A DNA stretch of 64,000 nucleotides from Pantoea sp. Cy-639 (GTDB lineage Bacteria > Pseudomonadota > Gammaproteobacteria > Pseudomonadales > Pseudomonadaceae). The stretch is taken from the NCBI RefSeq assembly GCF_011752525.1, contig NZ_VWXI01000001.1:423355-487354 (forward strand). Direction: 5' to 3'. A program made the position numbers and the translations under genes. Positions 48,434 to 56,571 of this stretch are shown piece after piece. How positions within the stretch are numbered: position 1 is the stretch's first letter; every line of letters begins with the position of its first letter. The notes beneath the pieces were generated by a model. That model did not search any database. It saw only the letters and a list, made by a program, of their open reading frames with translations, and was not told where the DNA came from.

Positions 48434-48862
48434 ATGCTGCGCAAACACCTGCTCACCCTCGGCCTGCTGGCCATCGCCGGCCTGGCCCAGGCCGCCGAGA
48501 CCATCGATGTCTACCGCGACCCCAACTGTGGTTGCTGCAAGGCCTGGATCAAGCACCTGAGCGACAACGGTTTCACCGTCAACGACCATGTCGAGCCGAA
48601 CATGAGCGCGGTCAAGCAGCGCCTGGGCGTGGCACCGCGTCTGGCCTCGTGCCACACCGGCGTGATCGACGGCAAGTTCGTCGAAGGCCACGTACCGGCC
48701 GAGCAGGTGCGCCAGCTGGCCAGGCGCGACGACCTCAAGGGCCTCGCCGTGCCGGGCATGCCCATGGGCTCGCCGGGCATGGAAATGGGTGACCACAAGG
48801 ATGCCTACCAGGTCATCGGCGTGACCCGGGACGGCCAGGACACCGTGGTCGCCAACTACTGA
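48434..48862 (+). CDS. DUF411 metal-binding protein (CopG-like)
   Basis: A 142-residue secreted DUF411 protein. A signal peptide ends at AQA (about residue 20), followed by the metal-binding block DPNCGCCKAW and later CHTGVIDGKFVEGHVP. Such proteins accompany copper and silver resistance operons. The ATG at 48434 has CAGGAG upstream. Its stop overlaps the next gene by one base, so the copA-copB-DUF411-yqaA set is probably one operon. Confidence 0.88.
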   Translation: MLRKHLLTLGLLAIAGLAQAAETIDVYRDPNCGCCKAWIKHLSDNGFTVNDHVEPNMSAVKQRLGVAPRLASCHTGVIDGKFVEGHVPAEQVRQLARRDDLKGLAVPGMPMGSPGMEMGDHKDAYQVIGVTRDGQDTVVANY

Positions 48863-49299
48863 TGCTCAGTCTCGGGGCGCTGTTCCTCAGCGCCTTCGGC
48901 GCCGCCACCCTGCTGCCGCTGCAGTCCGAGGCCGTGCTGGTCGGCTTGCTGCTGCGCCAGCCCGATGCCTGGGGCCTGCTGTTGCTGGTCGCGACCCTGG
49001 GCAACGTGCTCGGTTCAGTGGTCAACTGGCTGCTGGGCCGGGCCATCGAACACCTGCGCGGGCGCCGCTGGTTCCCCTTCAGCGCCAGCCAGCTGGAGCG
49101 CGCGCAACAGCGTTACCGGCGCTGGGGGCAATGGTCGCTGCTGCTGAGCTGGATGCCGGTGATCGGCGACCCGCTGACCTTGATCGCCGGCATCATGCGC
49201 GAACCCTTCTGGCGCTTCTTGCTGCTGGTCACCCTGGCCAAGGGCGGTCGCTACATCGTGGTGGCGATGATTACCCTGGGCTGGCTCCACAACGGGTGA
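48862..49299 (+). CDS. YqaA-like DedA-family membrane protein
   Basis: A 145-residue inner-membrane protein of the YqaA/DedA type (SNARE-associated family), with about four spans. The block SWMPVIGDPLTLIAGIM is typical. Relatives may move lipids or keep the proton motive force. The start overlaps the DUF411 stop (TGATG). Copper context suggests a role in membrane stress, which is inference. Confidence 0.82.
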   Translation: MLSLGALFLSAFGAATLLPLQSEAVLVGLLLRQPDAWGLLLLVATLGNVLGSVVNWLLGRAIEHLRGRRWFPFSASQLERAQQRYRRWGQWSLLLSWMPVIGDPLTLIAGIMREPFWRFLLLVTLAKGGRYIVVAMITLGWLHNG

Positions 49300-49374
49300 C
49301 AGCGTTCACGCCCGGCCAGCGCCACGGGCTGCTACAGTCGTCCTTCCCCACATGGCCCTACACGGAGTGCCCCC

Positions 49375-50373
49375 ATGCTGCGCGCCACCGCCCTGGCCCT
49401 TGCCTGCCTCGCCACAGGCTCCGCCATCGCCACTGAAGCCGTTGCCTACGGCCAGCAACTCGAAGGCTTCGCCTATCCTCATCCGCTCAGGCATTTCGAC
49501 TTCCATTCCCAGGGCCAGGCCTTGCAGATGGGTTACATGGACGTGCCGGCCCAGGGCAAGGCCAATGGCCACAGCGTGGTGCTGATGCACGGCAAGAACT
49601 TCTGCGCCGCGACCTGGGAAACCAGCATCGATGCGCTCAGCCAGGCAGGCTACCGGGTGATCGCCGTGGACCAGGTCGGTTTCTGCACCTCGAGCAAGCC
49701 GGCCCACTACCAGTACAGCTTCCAGCAACTGGCCAGCAACACCCATGCATTGCTGGCCAGCCTCGGTGTGGACCAGGCCATCGTCCTCGGCCATTCCACC
49801 GGCGGCATGCTCGCCACCCGCTATGCGCTGATGTACCCCGCGCAGGTGAAACGCCTGGCGATGGTCAACCCCATCGGCCTGGAAGACTGGAAGGCCCTGG
49901 GCGTGCCCTATCGTACCGTCGACCAGTGGTACGCCCGCGAGCTGAAGCTCGATGCCGAGGGCGTGCGCAACTACGAGCGCAACACCTACTACGCCGGGCG
50001 CTGGAAACCCGAATACGAACGCTGGGTGCAGATGCTGGTGGGGCTGAACCAGGGGCCGGGGCACGCCGTGGTGGCGTGGAACTCGGCGCTGATCTACGAC
50101 ATGATCTTCACCCAGCCGGTGGTCCACGAGTTCCAGGAGCTGCAGATGCCGACGCTGCTGCTGATCGGCGATCAGGACAACACCGCGATCGGCAGCGACA
50201 TCGCGCCGCCCGAGGTGAAGGTGAAACTGGGGCGCTACAAGGTACTGGGGCCGCAAGTGGCGAAGCTGATCCCACAGGGTGAGCTGGTGACCTTCGAGGG
50301 GTTGGGCCATGCACCGCAGATCGAGGCACCCGACCAGTTCCACCAGGCGCTGCTCGGCTGGCTGCAGCGCTGA
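49375..50373 (+). CDS. Secreted alpha/beta hydrolase
   Basis: A 332-residue alpha/beta-fold hydrolase with a signal peptide (ALALACLATGSAIA). The oxyanion block HGKNFCAATW, nucleophile elbow GHSTGG, an acid after LLIGDQDN and the histidine in EGLGHAPQ form a complete set. Substrate is unknown. The start has GGAG about 10 bases upstream. It stands alone, 75 bases after the copper cluster. A degenerate REP follows at about 50390. Confidence 0.85.
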   Translation: MLRATALALACLATGSAIATEAVAYGQQLEGFAYPHPLRHFDFHSQGQALQMGYMDVPAQGKANGHSVVLMHGKNFCAATWETSIDALSQAGYRVIAVDQVGFCTSSKPAHYQYSFQQLASNTHALLASLGVDQAIVLGHSTGGMLATRYALMYPAQVKRLAMVNPIGLEDWKALGVPYRTVDQWYARELKLDAEGVRNYERNTYYAGRWKPEYERWVQMLVGLNQGPGHAVVAWNSALIYDMIFTQPVVHEFQELQMPTLLLIGDQDNTAIGSDIAPPEVKVKLGRYKVLGPQVAKLIPQGELVTFEGLGHAPQIEAPDQFHQALLGWLQR

Positions 50374-50465
50374 GTGCGACCAGGGCGCGGATTTGCCCCG
50401 CAGAGGATGGCACCGGCTACGCCGGTATCGTGGGCTCAACCTGAGCCACGGGCCCATGGTCGGCT

Positions 50466-51575
50466 TCAGGCGAAGCGTTGCAATTGCATCTCCCGCAGCC
50501 GGCTCAGGGTCCGCTGGTACGGGAATGCCAGGTACCCTTGCGTGTAGAGCGCCTCCAATGCCACCTCGGCCTCCAGGTACAGTGCCACGCGCCGGTCGTA
50601 GCATTCGTCGACCAAGGCGATGAAGCGGCGCACGCTGTCATCCTTGCGCGCCAGCTGCGGCAGCGCGCGATCACCGGCCACCACCTGCGCGGCACCGTCC
50701 TCGGTCCCCCGGGCGATCCGCCCTTCCTGCTGCGGCCCGCCAAGGGCAGGAATCGCACTGACCAGGATCGCCGGGAAGCGGTCGCACAAGGCCATGAAGT
50801 CCATCGCCGCCAATGGCTGCTCGCACAGGTCGGCGAAACGGCACCACAGCGCCTGATCGCTGCGCCGCAGCACCCGGATCTGCCGCGAACCCAGCCACAA
50901 CGGCTGGTCGCTGCCGGGATCGTGCGGGCTCAGCTGCGCGAACACCGCCTCGAGCGCACTCGCCTGCCCCGCCTGCGCCACCCAGTAGCGCTGATGCTGC
51001 GCACCAGGGTGCAGACGGTGGTCCTGCTCGCCCGCCACCGCCAGCACGCGCATATGCCGCTCGATGGCGGCGATGGCCGGGAGGAAGCGCTCGCGATTGA
51101 AGCCGTCGCGGTACAGTTGGTCGGGGGGCTGGTTGGAGGTGGCGACGATCACCACGCCCTGGTCGAACAGCACCTGGAACAGCCGGCCCAGGATGATCGC
51201 ATCGCCGATGTCGCTGACGAACAGCTCGTCGAAGCACAGCACCCGGATCTCGCCTGCCAGCTCGCGGGCCAGGGCCTTGAGCGGGTCGGTGGTGCCGTTC
51301 AGCTGGAACAGACGCTGGTGGACCCAGGCCATGAAATGGTGGAAGTGCTGACGCCGCGCCGGCACCTGCAGGCAACGGTGGAACAAGTCCATCAGCCAGG
51401 TCTTGCCGCGGCCGACCGGGCCCCAGAGGTATAGCCCCTGGGGCACGCGGCCCTGGCACAGGGCCTCGAAACAGGCTTGCAGCGCAGCGACGGCGCTGGC
51501 CTGGGCCGGGTCGGGAAAGAAACCTCGATCGTCGAGGGCCTGCTGGTAGAGCGCTTCTGGAGTCATGCCGCGCAT
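50466..51575 (-). CDS. zapE: ZapE-type AFG1 ATPase
   Basis: A 369-residue AFG1/ZapE AAA-type ATPase. Walker A is GPVGRGKT (residues 52-59), and Walker B is LCFDELFVSD (about 113-122); ATSNQPPDQLYRDGFNRERF is the conserved sensor region. In E. coli ZapE acts at the division ring under low-oxygen or heat stress. Two starts (51575 and 51566) are possible; neither has a strong ribosome site. It lies downstream of the sugar dehydrogenase gene, with a REP between. Pseudomonads often carry another ZapE copy, so this may be a paralogue. Confidence 0.82.
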   Translation of the reverse strand: MRGMTPEALYQQALDDRGFFPDPAQASAVAALQACFEALCQGRVPQGLYLWGPVGRGKTWLMDLFHRCLQVPARRQHFHHFMAWVHQRLFQLNGTTDPLKALARELAGEIRVLCFDELFVSDIGDAIILGRLFQVLFDQGVVIVATSNQPPDQLYRDGFNRERFLPAIAAIERHMRVLAVAGEQDHRLHPGAQHQRYWVAQAGQASALEAVFAQLSPHDPGSDQPLWLGSRQIRVLRRSDQALWCRFADLCEQPLAAMDFMALCDRFPAILVSAIPALGGPQQEGRIARGTEDGAAQVVAGDRALPQLARKDDSVRRFIALVDECYDRRVALYLEAEVALEALYTQGYLAFPYQRTLSRLREMQLQRFA

Positions 51576-51632
51576 GGTACGCCATCGCGGACCTGGCCCG
51601 CCTCCATAATCGCCGGCGTGCCCCTGAACAGC

Positions 51633-51656
51633 GTGGAAACAAGCTTGCCCCGCGAC
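51633..51656. repeat. REP element
   Basis: GTGGAAACAAGCTTGCCCCGCGAC is a REP variant between the sugar dehydrogenase stop and the zapE start on the same strand. Confidence 0.6.
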
Positions 51657-51660
51657 AGGA

Positions 51661-52809
51661 TCAGCCCTCCTTCAAGCCCACCCTCAACAACGCCCCGTCC
51701 TTGGCATCGGTCAGCACATACAGATAGCCGTCCGGCCCCACCCGCACATCGCGAATCCTGGCCTTCAGCTCGCCCAGCAGGCGCTCCTCATGCACCACCT
51801 TGTCGCCTTCGAGCTGCAGGCGGATCAGCTCCTGGCCCGCCAGCGCACCGATGAACAGGTTGTGGTCCCAGGCCTTGAACACCGGGCTGGCATAGAACGC
51901 CATGCCACTGATGCCTGGTGACTTTTCCCACACATGGTGTGGGTCGACCATGCCGTCGACATGCTTGCCCTTGGCCTCGGGAATCGGTTGCAGCGAATAG
52001 TCGATGCCGTGGGTGGCGATCGGCCAACCGTAGTTCTTGCCCGGCTCGGGGATGTTGATCTCGTCGCCGCCGCGTGGCCCGTGCTCATGGGTCCACAGCT
52101 TGCCGGTCCAGGGGTTGAGCGCCGCGCCCTGCTGGTTGCGGTGGCCGAACGACCAGATTTCCGGGCGTACGTTGTCGCGGCCGACGAAGGGGTTGTCCTT
52201 CGGCACCTCGCCATCAGGCAACAGGCGCACGATCTTGCCTTGCAGCTTGTCCAGGTCCTGGGCAGTGGCTCGCTGGTTGTTCTCGCCCAGGGCGATGAAC
52301 AGGTAGCCGTCGCGATCGAACACCAGCCGCGAACCGAAATGATTGCCTTCGGACAGCTTGGGCTGTTGACGGAAGATCACCGCAAAGTGCTCCAGCCGCG
52401 CCTGGTCCAGGGACAACTGGCCCCGCCCCACCGCCGTGCCGGCCTTGCCATCCTGGCCCGCCTCGGCATACGACAGGTACACCGTGCGGTCCTTGGCGAA
52501 GTCTGGCGACAGCGCCACGTCGAGCAGGCCGCCCTGTCCTTCGGACCAGACCTGGGGTACCCCGGCCAGCGGCGGACCTACCTTGCCTTCAGGGCTGACG
52601 ATGCGCAGGTTGCCTGGGCGTTCGGTGACCAGCATGCCCTTGCCGTCCGGCAGGAAGGCCAGGGCCCAGGGGTTGCGCAAGCCATCGGCCAGGGTGCTGA
52701 TGGTCAGTTGCCCCTCTTCGCTGGGCAATTGCTGTTCAGGCGCGGCATGGGCCAGCAGGGGAAACAGGCTGGCGGCAGCCAGGGTGGTCAACCAGGTGCG
52801 TGGGGTCAT
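51661..52809 (-). CDS. PQQ-dependent aldose sugar dehydrogenase (YliI-like)
   Basis: A 382-residue periplasmic beta-propeller dehydrogenase of the YliI/Asd type, which oxidises aldoses with PQQ. A signal peptide ends at AHAA (about residue 23). GLRNPWALAFLPDG, EGQGGLLDVALSPDF, EGNHFGSRLVFDRDGYLFIALG and WSFGHRNQQG (PQQ and calcium region) are family blocks. The ATG at 52809 has AAGGAA upstream. It follows a small secreted protein by 21 bases. Confidence 0.9.
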   Translation of the reverse strand: MTPRTWLTTLAAASLFPLLAHAAPEQQLPSEEGQLTISTLADGLRNPWALAFLPDGKGMLVTERPGNLRIVSPEGKVGPPLAGVPQVWSEGQGGLLDVALSPDFAKDRTVYLSYAEAGQDGKAGTAVGRGQLSLDQARLEHFAVIFRQQPKLSEGNHFGSRLVFDRDGYLFIALGENNQRATAQDLDKLQGKIVRLLPDGEVPKDNPFVGRDNVRPEIWSFGHRNQQGAALNPWTGKLWTHEHGPRGGDEINIPEPGKNYGWPIATHGIDYSLQPIPEAKGKHVDGMVDPHHVWEKSPGISGMAFYASPVFKAWDHNLFIGALAGQELIRLQLEGDKVVHEERLLGELKARIRDVRVGPDGYLYVLTDAKDGALLRVGLKEG

Positions 52810-52830
52810 GCTCGATTCCTTCGAGGGGGC

Positions 52831-53151
52831 TCAAGGCACGCGCTGCGAATCGCGTGGTGGCCGGGTGGGTTCCAGGTTCGGGGTAGTCTGCTGACGACGC
52901 AGGTTGTCGCCGTTGCCAATGCCGCCGTTGTCCAGGGTCGGCGGGCGCGGCACAGGCTGGGTGGACGGACCACGCACCGGCGGCGTGGCCGGCACGCTGC
53001 CTTGGCGGCTGTTCGGATTGGCCCGCATGATCGGGCTGTTGTAGGGATTGTTGCCATCGTTGGCGGCCAGGAGTGGCACTGGCAAGGGGGCAGCCTGGAG
53101 CGGCATGGCCAGCAACAGGCCGAGGGCCAGGGTTGGCAGTGTGGGATTCAT
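52831..53151 (-). CDS. Small secreted proline-rich protein
   Basis: A 106-residue protein with a signal peptide (LALGLLLAMPLQAA) and a low-complexity mature part rich in Pro, Asn, Arg and Gly. I do not recognise it. The start at 53151 has a good GGAGGTG ribosome site. It directly precedes the PQQ sugar dehydrogenase gene, so both are probably co-transcribed. Confidence 0.65.
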   Translation of the reverse strand: MNPTLPTLALGLLLAMPLQAAPLPVPLLAANDGNNPYNSPIMRANPNSRQGSVPATPPVRGPSTQPVPRPPTLDNGGIGNGDNLRRQQTTPNLEPTRPPRDSQRVP

Positions 53152-53299
53152 GCTTCACCTCCGGTACGAAAAGGCGCACTCCAGGGTTGGATAGCCTAAG
53201 ACGCGCAGGGTTCGACGCAAAAGGGGAAATCAGAGTCGAGATGATTCCTGATGTTTCAGTATGGGCCCTTGCCTTGCGCTCGCGATACCGAGCGCGGAA

Positions 53300-53327
53300 C
53301 GTGGGAGCGGGCTTGCCCTGCGATGGA
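53300..53327. repeat. REP element
   Basis: GTGGGAGCGGGCTTGCCCTGCGATGG is one REP core with a single change. It lies between the ureohydrolase stop and the small secreted protein start. The rest of 53152-53373 shows no gene. Confidence 0.7.
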
Positions 53328-53373
53328 TGGCTCCGATCTCGTCGCTATCGCCGAACATGCCCGTCCCCACGCC

Positions 53374-54348
53374 TCAACCTTGCGCCTGGCGCGTGTCTAC
53401 CTTGTGCCGCGCCGCATACAGGCACAGCATCTCCATCGCCAACGTGGCCCCGGCCAAGGCGGTGATGTCGGCGTGATCATAGGCCGGCGCCACCTCCACC
53501 AGGTCCATCCCCACCAGGTTGATGCCGCGCAGGCCGCCCAGGATCTCCAGCGCCTGCACCGTGCTCAGCCCTCCGCACACCGGCGTGCCGGTACCGGGCG
53601 CGAAGGCCGGGTCGAGGCAGTCGATGTCGAAGGTCAGGTACACCGGCCGCTCCCCCACCCGCTGACGAATCGCTGCGATGATCGCCTCGCTGCCCAGTCG
53701 ATGTACCTGCCGGGCATCGAGGACGGCGAAGCCCTGGCTGTCGTCGTTGGTGGTACGCAAGCCAATCTGCACCGAGCACGCCGGGGCGACCAGCCCTTCG
53801 CGCGCCGCATGCCAGAACATCGTGCCGTGGTCGATGCGCTTGCCCTCCTCGTCCGGCCAGGTGTCGCTGTGGGCGTCGAAGTGGATCAGCGCCAGCGGGC
53901 CGTGGCGACGGGCATGGGCCTTGAGCAGCGGGTAGCTGATGAAATGGTCGCCGCCGAGGGTGAGCATCGCGCAACCGGCGTCGAGGATACGCTCGGCGTG
54001 GGCCTGGATGCTGTCCGGTACCGCGTCTGGGGTGCCGCTGTCAAAAGCGCAGTCACCGTAGTCGATCACCGCCAGGTGGTCGAACGGATCGAACGTCCAC
54101 GGCCAGTGCCGGGCCCAGGCCTGCTGCACCGAGGCGGCGCGGATCGCCCGTGGGCCGAAGCGCGCCCCGGGACGATTGCTGGTGGCGGTGTCGAACGGCA
54201 CCCCGCTGACCACCACGTCGACCCCGTGCAGGTCACGGCTGTAGCGGCGCCGGGAAAAACTGGTGATGCCGGCATAGGTACTTTCTGCGGCAGTACCGTA
54301 GAGGCTGTCGCGAGTGATGGCCTGATCGTTGTCCTGGGCAGGTTCCAC
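53374..54348 (-). CDS. Agmatinase/guanidinobutyrase-type ureohydrolase
   Basis: A 324-residue Mn-dependent ureohydrolase of the arginase family. The metal sites are visible: LGGDHFISY, HFDAHSDTWPD and TFDIDCLDPAFAPGTGTP. It would release urea from agmatine or another guanidino compound such as 4-guanidinobutyrate. The GTG at 54348 has a strong AAGGAGA site and starts the conserved N-terminus. It lies 26 bases after a polyamine-type binding protein gene on the same strand; a LysR gene diverges. The order resembles gbu and gpu guanidino-acid systems of pseudomonads, but the substrate cannot be fixed. Confidence 0.88.
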   Translation of the reverse strand: MEPAQDNDQAITRDSLYGTAAESTYAGITSFSRRRYSRDLHGVDVVVSGVPFDTATSNRPGARFGPRAIRAASVQQAWARHWPWTFDPFDHLAVIDYGDCAFDSGTPDAVPDSIQAHAERILDAGCAMLTLGGDHFISYPLLKAHARRHGPLALIHFDAHSDTWPDEEGKRIDHGTMFWHAAREGLVAPACSVQIGLRTTNDDSQGFAVLDARQVHRLGSEAIIAAIRQRVGERPVYLTFDIDCLDPAFAPGTGTPVCGGLSTVQALEILGGLRGINLVGMDLVEVAPAYDHADITALAGATLAMEMLCLYAARHKVDTRQAQG

Positions 54349-54374
54349 GGTGAGTCTCCTTGTGGGTGTCGGGC

Positions 54375-55454
54375 TTACTGGCGGCTGCGGAAGGTGGTCC
54401 ACAGGCGATTGCGCTGGCGCAGGTCGGACAGCGCCATGCTACGGTCGGCGAACAGGCGCTGGCGCACCTCGGCCGAAGGGTAGATGTCCGGATCCTGGCG
54501 CACCGCCGGGGCCACCAGCGGCGTGGCCGCCTGGTTGGCGTTGGCGAAGAACAGGGTATTGGTCAGCGCCGCGACCGAATCAGGGCGCAGCATGAAGGCG
54601 ATGAAGGCACGAGCGGCTTGCGGGTGCGGGGCATCCTTGGGTATCGCCAGGTTGTCCAGCCACACCAGCGTGCCTTCCCGGGGAATGCGGTAGACCAGCG
54701 TGAACGACTTGCCGGCACGCCGGGCCTGGTCGGCGGCCATGGCCGCGTCGCCGCTGTAGGTCAGCGCCAGGCACACGCTGGCGTTGGCCAGGTCGTTGAT
54801 CTGTCGCCCGTTGGCCACGTAGCTGACCGACGGCTGCAACCGCGACAGCAGGGCCTGGGCCGCTTCCAGATCGGCTTTGTCCTGGCTGTACGGGTCCTTG
54901 CCCAGGTAGTTGAGGGTGATACCGATCACCTCCTGGGGCGAATCGGGCATGGCGATGCCGCAATCCTTCAGGCGACTGGCGTATTCGGGCTTGAACAACA
55001 GGTCGAGACTGTCCAGCGGCACATCGCCCAGGCGCTGGCGCACGGCCTCGACATTCACCCCCAGGCCCAGAGTGCCCCAAGTATAGGGCACCGCGTGGCG
55101 GTTGCCGGGATCGGCCTCGGCCAGCTTGGCCAGCAGGTCCGGGTCGAGGTTGGCATAGCCTGGCAGCGCCTGGGTGTCCAGTGGCTGCAACGCGCCGGCC
55201 TTGAGCGCCCGGGCCAGCACCGTGGCCGACGGCACCACCACATCGTAGCCACTGTTGCCGGTGAGCAGCTTGGTCTCCAGCACCTCGGTGGTGTCGAAGG
55301 TGTCGTAGCGCACCTTGTAGCCGGTTTCCCGTTCGAAACGCGCCAAGGCCTGCGGGGCGACGTAATCGGCCCAGCTGTACAGGTTGACGACCTTCTCCTC
55401 GGCCTGCAGCGGCAAGGTGAACAGCAGGGACAGCAGGCACAACGTTCGATGCAT
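54375..55454 (-). CDS. Polyamine-type periplasmic substrate-binding protein (PotF/SpuD-like)
   Basis: A 359-residue secreted binding protein. The signal peptide is short (LCLLSLLFTLPLQA). VVNLYSWADYVAPQALARFERETGYKVRYDTFDTTEVLETKLL is typical of putrescine/spermidine-binding proteins (PotF, SpuD, PotD). No ABC permease or ATPase gene is nearby, so it must share a transporter or act as a sensor. Together with the ureohydrolase it suggests agmatine or guanidino-compound use. Start ATG 55454. Confidence 0.88.
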   Translation of the reverse strand: MHRTLCLLSLLFTLPLQAEEKVVNLYSWADYVAPQALARFERETGYKVRYDTFDTTEVLETKLLTGNSGYDVVVPSATVLARALKAGALQPLDTQALPGYANLDPDLLAKLAEADPGNRHAVPYTWGTLGLGVNVEAVRQRLGDVPLDSLDLLFKPEYASRLKDCGIAMPDSPQEVIGITLNYLGKDPYSQDKADLEAAQALLSRLQPSVSYVANGRQINDLANASVCLALTYSGDAAMAADQARRAGKSFTLVYRIPREGTLVWLDNLAIPKDAPHPQAARAFIAFMLRPDSVAALTNTLFFANANQAATPLVAPAVRQDPDIYPSAEVRQRLFADRSMALSDLRQRNRLWTTFRSRQ

Positions 55455-55557
55455 GACGGACACCTCGGCGTGGGGCTGGGATGTCGTCAGCATGCCTGTC
55501 AGGTTACATTGCATAAATCGCAACTTTGCAAAGCTGACATTAACCAGGAGCAATGTG

Positions 55558-56454
55558 ATGCTTGGACAACTCCATGACCTGGACCTGCAATTGCTGCGGC
55601 TGTTCGTCACGGTGGTCGAGGCCGGTGGCTTCAGCGCCGCCCAGGGCGTGCTGGGGCTGAGCCAGCCAAGCATCAGCCAGCAGATGGCGAAACTGGAGAC
55701 CCGCCTGGGCTACCGGCTGTGCAGCCGCGGCAAGGGTGGCTTTCGCCTGACTGAAAAGGGCGAGCTGCTGCTCCAGGCGACACGCGCCCTGCTGCTGCAG
55801 ATCGAGCAGTTCCGCCAGCAGGCCAATGGCGTGGCCGGGCGCTTGCTGGGGACAGTGCGCATCGGCCTGGCGGAGAACCAGGACAGCAGCGTGACCCTGC
55901 GTCTCGCCCAGGCCATCGCGCGCTTTCGCCAGCGCGACGAGACGGTGCAACTGGAACTGACCAGTGCCCCACCGGCGGAGCTGGAACGCCTGCTGCTGGA
56001 GCAACGCCTGGACTGCGCGATCAGCTACTTTTCCGGCAACCAGGCAGCGTTCGACTACCAGCCGTTGTTCGAGGAACCCCAGCGACTGTATTGCGGCCAG
56101 GGACATGCCCTGTTCGAGATGACGCAGATGAACCGCGAACAGTTGCTCGACACCGACCAGGTGCGCCATCCCTATCGCTTTCTCAAGCAGGGCGAGCCGT
56201 TCCAGAGTCGCCGCAGCAGTGCGCTGGCCGAGCAGATCGACAGCGCGCTGACGCTCATCCTGTCGGGGCGTCATATCGGTTACCTGCCCTGCCACTGCGC
56301 CGCGCCGTGGGAAGCCCAAGGGCTATTGCGGCCGCTGGATCCGACGCTGGATTTCAGCGTGCAGTTCACCCTCGCCCGGCACCGTGCGCAGGCACCGGGT
56401 GAAGCGTTGCTGGCATTCGTCGAGGACCTGGGCGCGGCATTTGCTGGTGCATGA
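55558..56454 (+). CDS. LysR-family regulator of the ureohydrolase/binding-protein operon
   Basis: A 298-residue LysR regulator. The helix-turn-helix is LDLQLLRLFVTVVEAGGFSAAQGVLGLSQPSISQQMAKLE. It diverges from the binding-protein gene, with 103 bases between; AGGAG at 55546 fixes the ATG at 55558. In the shared promoter GCATAAATCGCAACTTTGCAAAGC (55511-55534) contains direct GCA/TGC repeats and could be its site. It probably responds to a guanidino compound or polyamine (inferred from context). Confidence 0.88.
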   Translation: MLGQLHDLDLQLLRLFVTVVEAGGFSAAQGVLGLSQPSISQQMAKLETRLGYRLCSRGKGGFRLTEKGELLLQATRALLLQIEQFRQQANGVAGRLLGTVRIGLAENQDSSVTLRLAQAIARFRQRDETVQLELTSAPPAELERLLLEQRLDCAISYFSGNQAAFDYQPLFEEPQRLYCGQGHALFEMTQMNREQLLDTDQVRHPYRFLKQGEPFQSRRSSALAEQIDSALTLILSGRHIGYLPCHCAAPWEAQGLLRPLDPTLDFSVQFTLARHRAQAPGEALLAFVEDLGAAFAGA

Positions 56455-56571
56455 AAGTCCGCTCCGAGGGTGCCCCCTTATGGCAGCGGGCCTTGTGGAT
56501 GCGGACTTTTTGCGGGTGGGCTTGCCCGGCGATGAGGCCAAACCTGCACGGGCAGAACAAGCCCCCCTTGA

